DNA of 64,000 nucleotides. Source: Echinococcus granulosus. Taxonomy: Eukaryota; Platyhelminthes; Cestoda; Cyclophyllidea; Taeniidae. The first letter of the stretch is position 1. The number at the start of each line of letters is the position of its first letter. This document shows, piece by piece, positions 48,660 to 59,259 of the stretch. The notes below the pieces were generated by a model. That model had not been told where the DNA came from. It searched no databases and saw only the letters and a list, made by a program, of their open reading frames with translations. The stretch lies in assembly GCF_000524195.1 (NCBI RefSeq), contig NW_020170392.1:1320152-1384151 (forward strand), written 5' to 3'. A program made the position numbers and the translations under genes.

Positions 48660-51600
48660 ATGACTCCTAGCTTTTGCCTCTTCTTCCTCGGCCTCTTTCT
48701 CCTTGCTTCTCTACCCACCATGGCACTCGAACACCACCTCACCCCCTCCACCAATGACACCAACGTTGTAGCCGATATGGACTCGAAGTTCGTGGATTTA
48801 ATCTGTCCTCCAAGTCACCCAATATGGTTTGTGCCACGCTCTTCTATCGCCTTTCAGCCGATCGAGGGCAGTCAATTGAGAATCCGTCTAGAAGAGAAGA
48901 CTAGACCATTCCAAAGAGGCTTCTACATATGCTGTCCTCGTACGCGTGCTCTGTGGTCCAATGATGTCGTGCAACGCGTTCAAATTCCCTCTTGTTGTCC
49001 CTGTTGCTCGTGGCCGGAGGAGGAGTATTGTTCAACGCGTCTGTGGAACACTTCTGCTAGCTTGAAAGCCCTGCCCTGCATGCAAATTTTCCTTTTCACG
49101 GGGATGGTTCCCCGTAATGAGACAACCCTTACCCTGCCTTGGCGGTCTAAGGTACTCATCCCTTGTCCCGCGCCTCTGCCAACCTCAAAATTGAAAATTT
49201 ATAGCCAACTACCGAGAATTAAGCCATCTCGAAGACTCTGGTTTAACACTTCGATGGCTGATATAGGCGAATTTAATTCGCGTTTTGGGGTGTGCACGAC
49301 GCAGCAGCGTATTCCAAGTGGATACCTGCAGTTGTCATGCGAGTATCCCACCTCGAAACGCTTGATCAAGCCGCAGGCACCACTCGCTCCACCAGCACTT
49401 CTTCCGAACGTGACTTGTAGACTACTTCCGATCGGAGAGGAGTTTACTATGAACCGAATTACCATTCCGGAATTCAGGGTTCTCGGACCTCGGAAGTTGA
49501 CAGTAGCGTGCACGGCTCTGTACGCGAACATATTCATCGCTAACAGACCTCCCACACTGTGCTTTCGTTGGCGTAGCACTATCGAGTCTCCACGACTTCA
49601 TTCCTCAACCTGGTCACAGCATAAGTGTGTAGCGACCGGGCAGGTTGAGGACACTGTCACAGTAGCTGCAACCAATGCTTACAATTTTACAACTGAAGGT
49701 TCTTGCATAACTGTAGAGGTGGAGATTGTGGAACGTAACCGAGCTACAGTCGCTCAGGTATTCTCCATGCGTCTTCGTGTGTCACCTCCATCGCTGGAGA
49801 ATCGAATGTTTGTGGAGGTTACTCAACCCACTGATTTCAACTCTTATAATCTGTTCTCTGACAATTCAACCCGCAATTATACATTGGTAGTATTAAATAC
49901 TTCGCTAGATCACCTGACGCTTGGGTTTTATGCTCTAGACGAAGTTACTGCGAACACCTCCTGTTCGTCCCCAACTCTCGGGAAGGAGCACTTTTCTCTC
50001 AGTCGAACCACTGATAGATGGCTCTGTGATGTGATTCTACCGGCACATACATTCAACATTTCGTTGCGTCAAGGCAATTTGGAGACTCTGGTGACCGTCT
50101 ATCCCTCACCAAGTGCTCTTCTACCTCGTTCCACGGTGGCCAGTTTACGCGGTTCTGTTGACGTCCACATTAATGTCACATGTCCTCTGGTTGAAAGTGA
50201 TACAAAGGCTCTTTTCACTACAGAACCTGACCGCGTTCGTTGGCTAGTATATCGTGGCGATGAGCTGGTGAACGAGACGTACACACATGTCCCATGGCTG
50301 CTAATCGCTCCTCTTATCAACTCCACCGCAGTTGGTGTGGAACCGGTGCTGGAGTGGTCATCGCCTTCATCCTCTTCTCTGTCTGAATTTATCTCAAATC
50401 TGTCCACCTTAAGTCTACCTTCTGTTGTTGACTTCTCGCGAAGACTTTGTGTCTCCTGTGAGACATTTTTCACCCTCGGAGGCAGTAGTAAAAGCAGTAG
50501 AGAGTGTGTCACTCTCGAGGCGAAAGAGGAGCTACGTGAGGAGAACCTTTCTGTGGTTGAGACCGCCTTGCGTCGTTTCTCATCTGCCTTCATCCCTATT
50601 CAGGTGTCCAACATCTCGAATCCGAGTTTTCGTATCACTACGGCTTTTCCGTCAGATGATCTAGGCAAGAATGGGTCCATCTCTTCGCTAAGTGTCTACG
50701 CGGGTTCGATACTCGAACTGCGATGTAGCATGAGTCGGACAAGTGATTCCACACCTTGGCCACTTATTGGATTCACTGCGTACGATGGGAATCTAAGTCT
50801 TCCGGATGGAACCCTTCGACTCTATGCACTCCCCTTCACTCTTGAAAGTCGACTCCGAATTCACACGTCGATGGTGAAGACATCTGACATTGGTGCCTAT
50901 TCATGTTTCACTGTTAATGCTGATGTGATTCATCTCTTCGTGAATATTGTTTCCTCAAAAGTTCCTGAAATCGTTGAGCCTAATCAACCTGTCCGTTACT
51001 TTACAGCCAACGAGCTTATCCGACTTACTTGCCGGGCCATCGGTGGGCCTGGACCGATAATTGTTTGGCGTCTTGTGAATAGAACCCGGGAGATTGAAAC
51101 GACCGTCTTAAAGTGGTGCAATGAGTCTTACTTGAAGGAGGAAAGCAGTTGCAGTTTGGTGTACGTGCCTCTTCCACTTGCCGAGAATGTTACAATTGAA
51201 TGCGAAGCCATGAACTACCTCGGAAATGCAGTTTATACACTCAACATGATTCGTGTAAGTACTAACAGCGAATTGGCTGGAAGCATGCTCTTCAGCAGGT
51301 TGTGGAAAAACTACGTATTCTGGATCATTGTACCCCTCGTTGTAATCGTCTGTTTTCTCGTCTGCTTGGGTACCTGCCTGTGGCGAAAGAGTCGGCAGAT
51401 GGTGAAGGCCGAGAAGTTGATTAAGATGGACAATCTGATTTACGAACGTTCAGACAAGTTGGCAGCTGATACCATGGGCTTAGATCCTTTCTACCGGGAA
51501 CTCATGTGTAGTTTGATGCCCACTAAAGAATTACGTGATCGGTGGTGCTTGGATAGACGTAATTTGCGACCCTTTTCCCAACCCCTCGGTAATGGTCACT

Positions 51601-52988
51601 ATGGCACTGTCCAGAAGGCCATTTATTACGGACCTCGAGAGAAGGACAAAAAGCATGCTGATGCTTTCTTTGTGGCTCTTAAATCACCCTCCGCTGAAAT
51701 TGCCAGCCTTTCGTGCTTTCGAAACGAGATTGCCCATCTAATGAAACTCTCTGATGGGCCAAATATTGTCAAAATGATTGGTTGTGCCTTTGGCGAGAAA
51801 GGTGATCTGGGAGACACTCTACTGGTGTTGGAATTCTGTCCAAACACCAGCCTCAGCGACTTCATCCGTCGTATGCTCTACCCTCGCGGATGCTATGACA
51901 ACCGACCGATGTATGTCCGCAACACAGAGGGTGGAATCACCACCGGCAGTACGCAGGTCTCCACAACGCCCTTTCCCTCCAGTGATAGTTCAGTCTCACA
52001 ATTTGTTTGGGATGCTTACAACACACCCATTCGAGTCATCCGTAATGACTATGAAGAGGCGGATGAGACACCGAAATTGCAAGGCAAACGAAGACGGCGT
52101 GGTGCTGGTAGTAGTCGACGTAACACAGCCCTGGTTTATCAGCGTCTAACTCGCAATTCTTCTTCCATGTTCCTACAAATCGCAACGGGTATTTCCAGAG
52201 GTTTGGAGTTCCTAGCTGAAAACAACGTCATTCATCGGGACTTGGCAACTCGAAACATTCTCATGGATGCCAAATATGAACCGAAGATTTGCGATTTTGG
52301 ACTTGCAGTGACGGTGAATTCTCCACAAGACTGCTCTAGTGGTACGCCTCAGCAGTCTTCCACTGGCTGCTATCACATAATCACCTTTGCAAAGCAGCTG
52401 CCATTTCGAATTCTTCCACCGGAAGCGCTTTCCAAGCAACTCTTCTATCTCTCCTCAGACATCTGGGAATTCGGTCTCCTCCTCTGGCAGATGTTCTTTT
52501 TCGAGACTCGGAAACCCTTTGAAAATGTCCAGAGTTCCGATGCTCTTTTGCGCTTTCTCTCTTCAGGTCGTCGCCCTTCAAACGGATTCCTCAACTATGT
52601 CAATTCCGACAACACTGGTGACAGCTGTCAGGCTCCGCCGACAATCGATCGACCTCCGGCTATTCCCGACGCTTTGTGGGAGGTGATTTGTGACTGCCTG
52701 CGCTTCCAAGCATCCGAACGACCAAGTGCGTCTGAGGTGCGTCAGCGGCTCGACGAGTGCTATTCCACTTATGAAGAAAATGGTGATGGCTGGGGCGTCA
52801 CTGAACAGGGGAACAACTATTACTTGCTCTGTAAAAGGGTTCCAAGCCACGAGAACGTTTGTGGGAGTTCCTCCTTCGTACAAGATGTGTTTGGGGAGCC
52901 CGGATCCCATTTAGCCACCTATGAGAATATTGAACGGGCTCACAATAGTGCTGGCTACCTGGAAAGCTTCCCGTCATCCTCCGTCTGA
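48660..52988 (+). CDS. Intronless PDGFR/VEGFR-type receptor tyrosine kinase, 1442 aa
   Basis: A single open frame from ATG to TGA. Residues 1-22 are a signal peptide. The ectodomain of about 860 residues has many N-glycosylation sequons; two Ig-like domains are visible at about 670-765 (ELRC to YSC) and 768-868 (LTC to ECEA), and further diverged Ig folds are likely. The membrane helix is at 886-910. The kinase has a GNGHYGTV loop (977-984), VALK with K1008, helix-C E1023, HRDLATRN with D1194 and N1199, DFG at D1212 and E1255 of PPE, so it should be active. A long insert rich in basic residues (about 1065-1165) and GPNIVKMIGCAF with RGLEFL place it in the split-kinase class. The usual KWMAPE is RILPPE. 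Tail tyrosines include Y1421 in YENI, a Grb2-type motif. The ligand is unknown. Confidence 0.92.
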   Translation: MTPSFCLFFLGLFLLASLPTMALEHHLTPSTNDTNVVADMDSKFVDLICPPSHPIWFVPRSSIAFQPIEGSQLRIRLEEKTRPFQRGFYICCPRTRALWSNDVVQRVQIPSCCPCCSWPEEEYCSTRLWNTSASLKALPCMQIFLFTGMVPRNETTLTLPWRSKVLIPCPAPLPTSKLKIYSQLPRIKPSRRLWFNTSMADIGEFNSRFGVCTTQQRIPSGYLQLSCEYPTSKRLIKPQAPLAPPALLPNVTCRLLPIGEEFTMNRITIPEFRVLGPRKLTVACTALYANIFIANRPPTLCFRWRSTIESPRLHSSTWSQHKCVATGQVEDTVTVAATNAYNFTTEGSCITVEVEIVERNRATVAQVFSMRLRVSPPSLENRMFVEVTQPTDFNSYNLFSDNSTRNYTLVVLNTSLDHLTLGFYALDEVTANTSCSSPTLGKEHFSLSRTTDRWLCDVILPAHTFNISLRQGNLETLVTVYPSPSALLPRSTVASLRGSVDVHINVTCPLVESDTKALFTTEPDRVRWLVYRGDELVNETYTHVPWLLIAPLINSTAVGVEPVLEWSSPSSSSLSEFISNLSTLSLPSVVDFSRRLCVSCETFFTLGGSSKSSRECVTLEAKEELREENLSVVETALRRFSSAFIPIQVSNISNPSFRITTAFPSDDLGKNGSISSLSVYAGSILELRCSMSRTSDSTPWPLIGFTAYDGNLSLPDGTLRLYALPFTLESRLRIHTSMVKTSDIGAYSCFTVNADVIHLFVNIVSSKVPEIVEPNQPVRYFTANELIRLTCRAIGGPGPIIVWRLVNRTREIETTVLKWCNESYLKEESSCSLVYVPLPLAENVTIECEAMNYLGNAVYTLNMIRVSTNSELAGSMLFSRLWKNYVFWIIVPLVVIVCFLVCLGTCLWRKSRQMVKAEKLIKMDNLIYERSDKLAADTMGLDPFYRELMCSLMPTKELRDRWCLDRRNLRPFSQPLGNGHYGTVQKAIYYGPREKDKKHADAFFVALKSPSAEIASLSCFRNEIAHLMKLSDGPNIVKMIGCAFGEKGDLGDTLLVLEFCPNTSLSDFIRRMLYPRGCYDNRPMYVRNTEGGITTGSTQVSTTPFPSSDSSVSQFVWDAYNTPIRVIRNDYEEADETPKLQGKRRRRGAGSSRRNTALVYQRLTRNSSSMFLQIATGISRGLEFLAENNVIHRDLATRNILMDAKYEPKICDFGLAVTVNSPQDCSSGTPQQSSTGCYHIITFAKQLPFRILPPEALSKQLFYLSSDIWEFGLLLWQMFFFETRKPFENVQSSDALLRFLSSGRRPSNGFLNYVNSDNTGDSCQAPPTIDRPPAIPDALWEVICDCLRFQASERPSASEVRQRLDECYSTYEENGDGWGVTEQGNNYYLLCKRVPSHENVCGSSSFVQDVFGEPGSHLATYENIERAHNSAGYLESFPSSSV

Positions 52989-53837
52989 CTACACACCTGT
53001 TTGGTCCATGTCCCTAATCCTCCTTTACCCACCTGTAAATACTTTACAGTAATTTATTTTATAACAATGCTACAGATTCCCAAGTGTACACATTCAGTCG
53101 GTTACCCTCATAATACAAAAACGCCGAGGCATCTACACCTACCTCTCTTGCCTCTCGATTGTCATTTCAGTGATGACTCATGTGGCCGTGGCAACCGTGG
53201 CCCCAGCGAATGGAAACGGTAGGTTTGTTTATGGCATGCTGGAGATCAGTTTTGATTGACATCCTGGGGAGCCTTGGTGCAACCCTTCACCGTTTAAAGG
53301 AATGTGGTCTTGGACCTAGTAAACAACAGAGTAACGAGTGGGGCAACCAGCCACCTTCGGTGGGTGTGTCTGCTCGCTTATTTCTTTTCACGTTGACCTA
53401 CATCCGGCTTTCAAGCGGAATTGAGTGTCTATTCAAGCTTTTGAACCGACGACCGAGTAAATTCACGTCATGCAGCATAAGGGGACCTTACGGAGGAAGT
53501 CCTCTCCCGGAAAAGGACCCAGGATCTGGTCACGCGTTTCATGAGCAGGGGAATTTCGTTACTTAAGCGGTTCGATGATGCGGGCCTGTTTACGAACCTG
53601 TGGCTTGAGCAGCGTTATTAATTCTTCGTAATTTTGAGCTAGTGAACGACTCAAAAGTTCACAAAGGAAGTTCAAAGGCAAGATTCTTAATGCAGGTAAT
53701 GGAGGAAACATGTGTAGAATAGTAAATCTGCAAAGCTATGCATCATTTCTTTGATTTTAAAAATTTGCTTATTCGGTTTTTTAAGCGGCCAAGAGAACGC
53801 AAGGCAATTTCTGGACAGGAGTTTACCAGTGGTGGAA
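52989..53837 (+). other. Receptor kinase 3' region, no supported gene
   Basis: Probably the 3' UTR and intergenic DNA. The 128-aa frame at 53180-53566 has no motif and no clear splice context. No AATAAA stands out near the stop; ATTTATTTTATAA at about 53050 is AT-rich. Confidence 0.45.
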
Positions 53838-54449
53838 ATGAGTGTCTACACGCCTGAGTCATACATCAAGCCAGATCCAGTGGGTTCCGGAGGAAGGGGA
53901 AGTGGGAGGTATGGCGAGGAGGGGGAAAGAGGGGAAGCAACTTCAGGCACGGTGGGACTGCACGCGAGTGTGCCTGGGTGTGTGGTGACTCAGGTATCGT
54001 TCCCTCTCCCCCTCTCTCTCTCCTTCTGTCAAGGCCATTCGTTGGGCGTTTGAGTCATGCATGTAGTGTGACTCAACGACAAAACGGCAGCCGCTGCCGT
54101 AGGGTTGGGACAAAAAATGCGTGGTCTTCGCCCGTGAACGCATGGATGGATAGGAAAGAGGAGGATTTTGCACTGCATGAATGCGGAGTCCCTACAATGG
54201 GCCTCTTTGTTGTTGGCGTGTGATGGATTTTGTGTCTGCTATGGTGTTGACCCGTGCGTACTACCTGTCTTACTGCTGTCTGCATAATTTGGTTGGGATA
54301 AACAAACACATTTGCAATGGGTACTTCGAGATTAACACCTGAAGTGAATCCGAAGCTAGCCTTTATCTTTTCAATTTGAGGAGCTGAAGTGACCTGTTAG
54401 CCCAATCTGCCTACTACAGGTGGCCGACTACCAGCAAACACCGACTTAA
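53838..54449 (+). CDS. Candidate two-exon small protein (61 aa), weak
   Basis: Exon 1 (53838-53993) starts ATG in the context GTGGAAATGA, encodes MSVYTPESYIKPDPVGSGG and a Gly/Glu-rich stretch ending in CVVTQ, and stops at the donor CAG|GTATCG. Exon 2 (54420-54449) follows the good acceptor CCCAATCTGCCTACTACAG and gives VADYQQTPT then TAA. Phase is 0 throughout. The composition looks coding, but it matches no family I know and the second exon is tiny. It may instead be the first exon of a longer gene. Confidence 0.25.
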
Positions 54450-55434
54450 GACTGACTTGTTGCGTCGGCGATAACTTTATCAAGAGGTTATTTGGAGGAA
54501 AAAGTTGCCCGAAGAAGTAACTGTGCCAAACAAGATTGGGAATCAGAAAAGTGCAAAAAACGGGCTCCGAATTCGCAGACCAAAAGGTGGTTTATAATGC
54601 ACATTTATTAAATGGGCAGACACAAGCACGGGTCCAGGAATTAGCTTCATGCTATCAGGGGAATACTTCAGACGCATTAGAAATATTGATAAACTAGCAG
54701 AATTTGGAGGCATTCGTGCTAGGACTGGCAGGCTATTTGGACTAAGCAGCGAATTTAGATGCAGTAAAATGGCCACTTTAAACTGGACCTAATCGGTAGC
54801 TTTTTTGACCTAAGTGACGGATTCAACGAAGTGCCGATGGAAATACGTCCTTGACTGTCTGAGTTTGCCTGTGAAAAATAAAACGGAACATGCTCTGTTG
54901 TGTTGTTACAATATAACACGAATTTTCAGTAATTTTTGACTAATTCAACTACTTCTCCAAAGCTAATCAACTTTTTATTCTCCCACATGACCAACAACAG
55001 TCTACATTCCATTTAAACGCAAATTGGGCTGTTTCTAAAACGATTTTAAGCAGCCGGCTATCGCAACTTGAGAACAAACATCGCATAATTGTGATGCCAG
55101 GGCGATGTGTGACAGTCGGGGCGTCATTTTTAAGCCGCCCTGGAAGCGTTACCAGAAATGACCCCATTAAAGAAAACTTATCTCTTCGAAACAGCAACTT
55201 TGAGACGTTAAGGCCCCAGAATTTTCCGGTAGTTAAGGTGGTGGAGAAACGTCCACGCCGTCTTCGTCGACAGACAGAAGAGGGGGAGGGAGAAGGTGAG
55301 AGATGGGTGGCTGAGTCACGGGATGCAAAAAAGAGACAAAACTTGCGTGCTGCGCGAAAACCCATATCCGCGCATGCGCCAACCAAGTCGGCGAGGCCCC
55401 CGTGAGTGCGTATCCTCGGTGTGTTAAAGGAATT

Positions 55435-55448
55435 GGGGGGGGGGGGGG
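55435..55448 (+). repeat. G homopolymer (14 nt)
   Basis: Fourteen G residues followed by AAGGTGG and GGGGAGG tracts. A potential quadruplex, and a likely place for length errors in the assembly. Confidence 0.85.
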
Positions 55449-56738
55449 AAGGTGGTTAAGGCGATGGGGAGGAAGGCGGAGGGAGTGAGATTAATGGCGA
55501 ACAAGCCCAAAGGAAGACAGCGCGTGACGACTGAAGGCCTAAGGCCTTTGTTCGGCTAGTGCGAATAGACCCTCGTGCAATGAAGGACTCTTTCACCAGT
55601 TTTAAAAGAGAAGTTGGCGAAAGTGTAGCCTGTCTGGCTAACCGACGTAATATAACTGAATGGTGTTGGCTTTATTTGCATAGCTAACAACACGAGCTCT
55701 TCAGTCTCTGTTGTTTTCGTTCACCATCCTAGTATCATGGCGTTTCGCCCATGTCAATTCTGTTATCAGCTAACCAGTCATTCTGCATATTTAAGGTAGA
55801 ATTCTTCTCAGGTCTAGACATACTGTGGGGTCTTGATGAAGGTGTCAAGCAACAATGAGGGCGCGTCATCCAAATGAAGAGGAATCACGATTTTTTAGAC
55901 CAATTACTTAATCTAGACGTCATAGAAGAAGGAAAATTCTATGTCTAGCTGAACCGGTGAGTTTCGAAACAAGAGGACTACCAAAGTCTCATGCACTTGT
56001 GGCAATCATCTCACAATCCTGAAGTTACTCTAGCTTTGAGCTATGCAAAATTTTTCAGCATGGGGCCACCTTCGGTATTTATAAGATATGTGAATTGCAT
56101 TGGTAGATGATGCCGCCTTACTAGCATAGCGGCCGAATGGAAGCCTAGCAGAGGTGTGATTGTTGAGTATTAACACTAAGATGCCAATTAAAATTGTGTG
56201 GTTTATTGAATTCCAGCGTTCTTACAAATAGTTATTGGGGCATGCAATGTGCTCGCCGTACGACGCTGATCCGCTTTGAGTAGTACAATGCCTGTGAACA
56301 CTCACACCGCAGTTCGCGAAAAGGAGGCAATTAATGCTTTAATAGAACCCACAATATGCATTACTGGCACTGGGATAAGATGTCCTTTAGTCTAGATGCA
56401 AAATCAACATGTGATCTTTGACTCCTGCTTCTGACTTGTGGAGGATTATTAAAGCCACCAAGAGAACACAGAAAACCGACGAAGGGGATTGTTGGAGGAG
56501 GGCCATGTAACCTAACTATATCCGTCTGCGTAAATTCCGGCCGCCATCTTGCAGCTCCGCCTATGTCACATCCGCTAAAAGCCGCCCACCAAACTTTCTG
56601 CGCAATCATAATGAAGTCGCGTCCAGAAGTGCAACCTCACAGGGTCTTCACGAAGCACCCGGGTCACTCAGTACCATACACAGATTCTCTCAAACAAAAT
56701 GTAGTTTTTAATTGTCGGTTAATCTAAACACAACCCTA

Positions 56739-56753
56739 CTCTCTCTCTCTCTC
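56739..56753 (+). repeat. (CT)7 microsatellite
   Basis: Seven CT units followed by CCCTCTG, in intergenic DNA. Confidence 0.8.
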
Positions 56754-59145
56754 CCTCTGAGGTAAGGTAAACACATACAATGGCATGCACACACGCGCCG
56801 ATGCCTTTCACGGCGCAATCAATACGCTACGCTGGTCTGGCATACCATCCGTGCGTGCTTGAGTGGATGGATGGCAGAACAGCTGCCTTAGGCGACGCGA
56901 GATAAGGACTGGCCCAACCTACTATGCACGGCGCAAAAGTGCACAAAGTCCTTTTGTAGTGGACCGTGATCAGGTTGTGCCATTAGTTTGAGCTCATCAG
57001 ACCCTTAATTTTAGCATAAAATTTTTGCAGCAATAAGAGTTATGTAGAGGAGGCGACCGAGGGCTTGGCACAGAGGCGTAAAAGCAGCTACGACTGTACT
57101 GCAAAGTTGTTATAAAGTCGCCCTGGTGCCTCATCTATTGCGTATTCTACTGTCGGTTAGGCAAATAACAAAACAACATTGTTACACAACCTGCCTAGCA
57201 AGTCAATAAGAATAAGCAATTGTATTTGAAACAGACGCACAACAATGCAATGTAACTTATTTGAAACTTTTGATTGCATATTCCAAACAAACCTATGAAA
57301 AAGTTTGCTTCCGCGACCCGATTGCAGTCATGTATAGCAGCGGCGTGCCAAAGAACCTAAAAGCTGTCTTTTGAAGTGTTGCACATGGTATTGAACGTTT
57401 ACCATACTATGCACACACCTCCCATTGAGTGCTTGAGCAACCTCTCTCGACTGAGGTCATTTTTGCAGATTTTTGCAAATTGAGCTTCTTGACTTTTTTG
57501 CCTTAAATGGAGCAGGAAGCTAGCTAGAAGCCTAGTACTCAAAGGGAGCCTTTTTCTATGGCGCCAGCAGTACTTTTGTGATGGCAAATGATTATGAATA
57601 GACATAGGTAAAATGACTCTAAAAATAATGCCAACAGATGAAAGTTTTCCTTAAACCGACTCAATCAAAACAGTCAAGGACTGTTGCGGCACATTGAACC
57701 TCGACGTCGACTTGTCAACATGTAATAAAACAAAAACTGAATCCTTTCCATAAACTCTAGAAATCATGTGCTTTTGAAAAATAAGAAATATGAAACAAAA
57801 AACCAGTTGCTAATTTCCTTCCTTAATTTGAAGCCATCTCTTTCTAGATTTTGAAATAGATGTTCAGGTTGATTAAAGTACAATTTGTTAACACCTTTCC
57901 GATTATTATAGTCATAAAAGATCTGGAGACAAAACTGGAAAATTGGAGAGCTTAAAAATGCTGCTTTGCGTACATAGCCACTACGATGGCGAGTCACGAT
58001 CTGTACAGACTAATACCAAACAGTCTCTAAGGTAAATTAGAACCCCATGGAATTGGTAACGTAAACTCTCCGCTAAATCGACGCACTAGTAAGTGAAGTG
58101 GGTATGCTACGTACGCACAAAATGCAATTCATCATGGCGAAATAAGTCACCATCAGGTGCACCAAAGAATATTGTGGTGATGCACTGTTTATGCTTGCGT
58201 TCCGATGAAAACACTTTTTGATTACTACAAAATACCCATTTATTTATCAAATGCAGCTACAAACAAAAACATATGGGGAAAAGTAGTACAGATGCAAAAA
58301 AAAGACTCGCGTTGACACTAAGGACTACCTAGATAAAAACACCAGATACAACAATTGAGGGTTCACTGGCGTTACCAATAAAGTATAAGTAGGGTTATTT
58401 TTATGGTAAGCTCAAAGAACGACACAATAAAATTTCGCGAAGCATAAGGTGGATCTAATGCGGTATACTATTACAGATTTGGGTAAATAAAGCTATGTCA
58501 AACTTGTTCATCTGCGTTAATTAAAATAATCCTTTTTAATAAAACCTGCCTTTTGGTGTCGGCGACCGAAAATGTGGGAAATGTGACCTCTAAATAACTA
58601 GAATTTGTGAAACGCAAATGCCACGTCAGTGATAAATAAAGAAATAGTTCGGCCCTTGACAGTGGCAATGGCCACATTGAAGTGGAAAAGAGTATAAGGA
58701 AGAAGACTCATTAATAACAATTTAGAGTGCATAACCTCCAAACGCAACTAAAATGTATCATTTGCGTGCGTAAAATACATCAGATCCTAATGTTTGGGTA
58801 AAAATAGTAGGATAGATAGCTGTCATTGTTTTCATTTCGGATTTACATAATGCAGGAAGGCCTACCATAAAACTGCACTTTTAACAGCCGTCCCAGCAAA
58901 ATCTATGCACGATAAAATGCTTTTTTACAAAGAAACCATATGTCCTAAAAGTACACGAAAAACATCGGTTTTGATCCTAATTCTAGTGTGAGAACTGCAA
59001 ACTTTGCTGTGGCGCCACAAAAAAACACATTTAATGTTTGCATTAAATGTACGCTGAATTCCGGAAAGTGACACTTCTTGAAAATTGATAATCAATTTAA
59101 TAATTTTTCACGTTGTGGATATATAGACTAACTGATAAGCGTTGA

Positions 59146-59150
59146 CCAAT
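59146..59150 (+). promoter_or_regulatory. CCAAT box upstream of INTS11
   Basis: GACCAATAG lies 110 bp before the INTS11 start codon at 59260. A related GTCAATAG is at about 59210. Together they suggest a short, TATA-less promoter. Confidence 0.35.
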
Positions 59151-59259
59151 AGAAACGCAAAAAGAAACGGCGCAATTTGTGAAAGTCCGGGTAGAATTCA
59201 AGAGCGTTAGTCAATAGAATTGTCTGGGTCACTGGCAGTCTGGGTAACAAACTACCATT

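Larger units (their letters stand above)
54450..59100. other. Intergenic stretch, no supported gene
   Basis: Contains a 14-G run at 55435-55448 in a purine-rich context, a (CT)n tract at 56739-56753 and AAGATGGCGGC (minus strand, YY1-like) at about 56546-56556. The frames at 54967-55386 and 55091-55405 overlap on opposite strands, start at weak codons or lack splice context, and are not called. Confidence 0.5.

Noticed and set aside
50099..50593. 164-aa minus-strand frame inside the receptor kinase
   Set aside because: Shadow of the long plus-strand coding sequence.
54967..55405. Overlapping frames of 139 aa (minus) and 104 aa (plus)
   Set aside because: Opposite-strand frames in a CpG- and purine-rich stretch, weak starts, no domain and no acceptor nearby.
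56516..56556. Possible first exon ATGGCGGCCGGAATTTACGC on the minus strand
   Set aside because: Strong start context, but the frame soon meets TAG and the only donor (ATA|GTTAGG) is weak with no phase-matching exon; more likely a YY1-type promoter motif.
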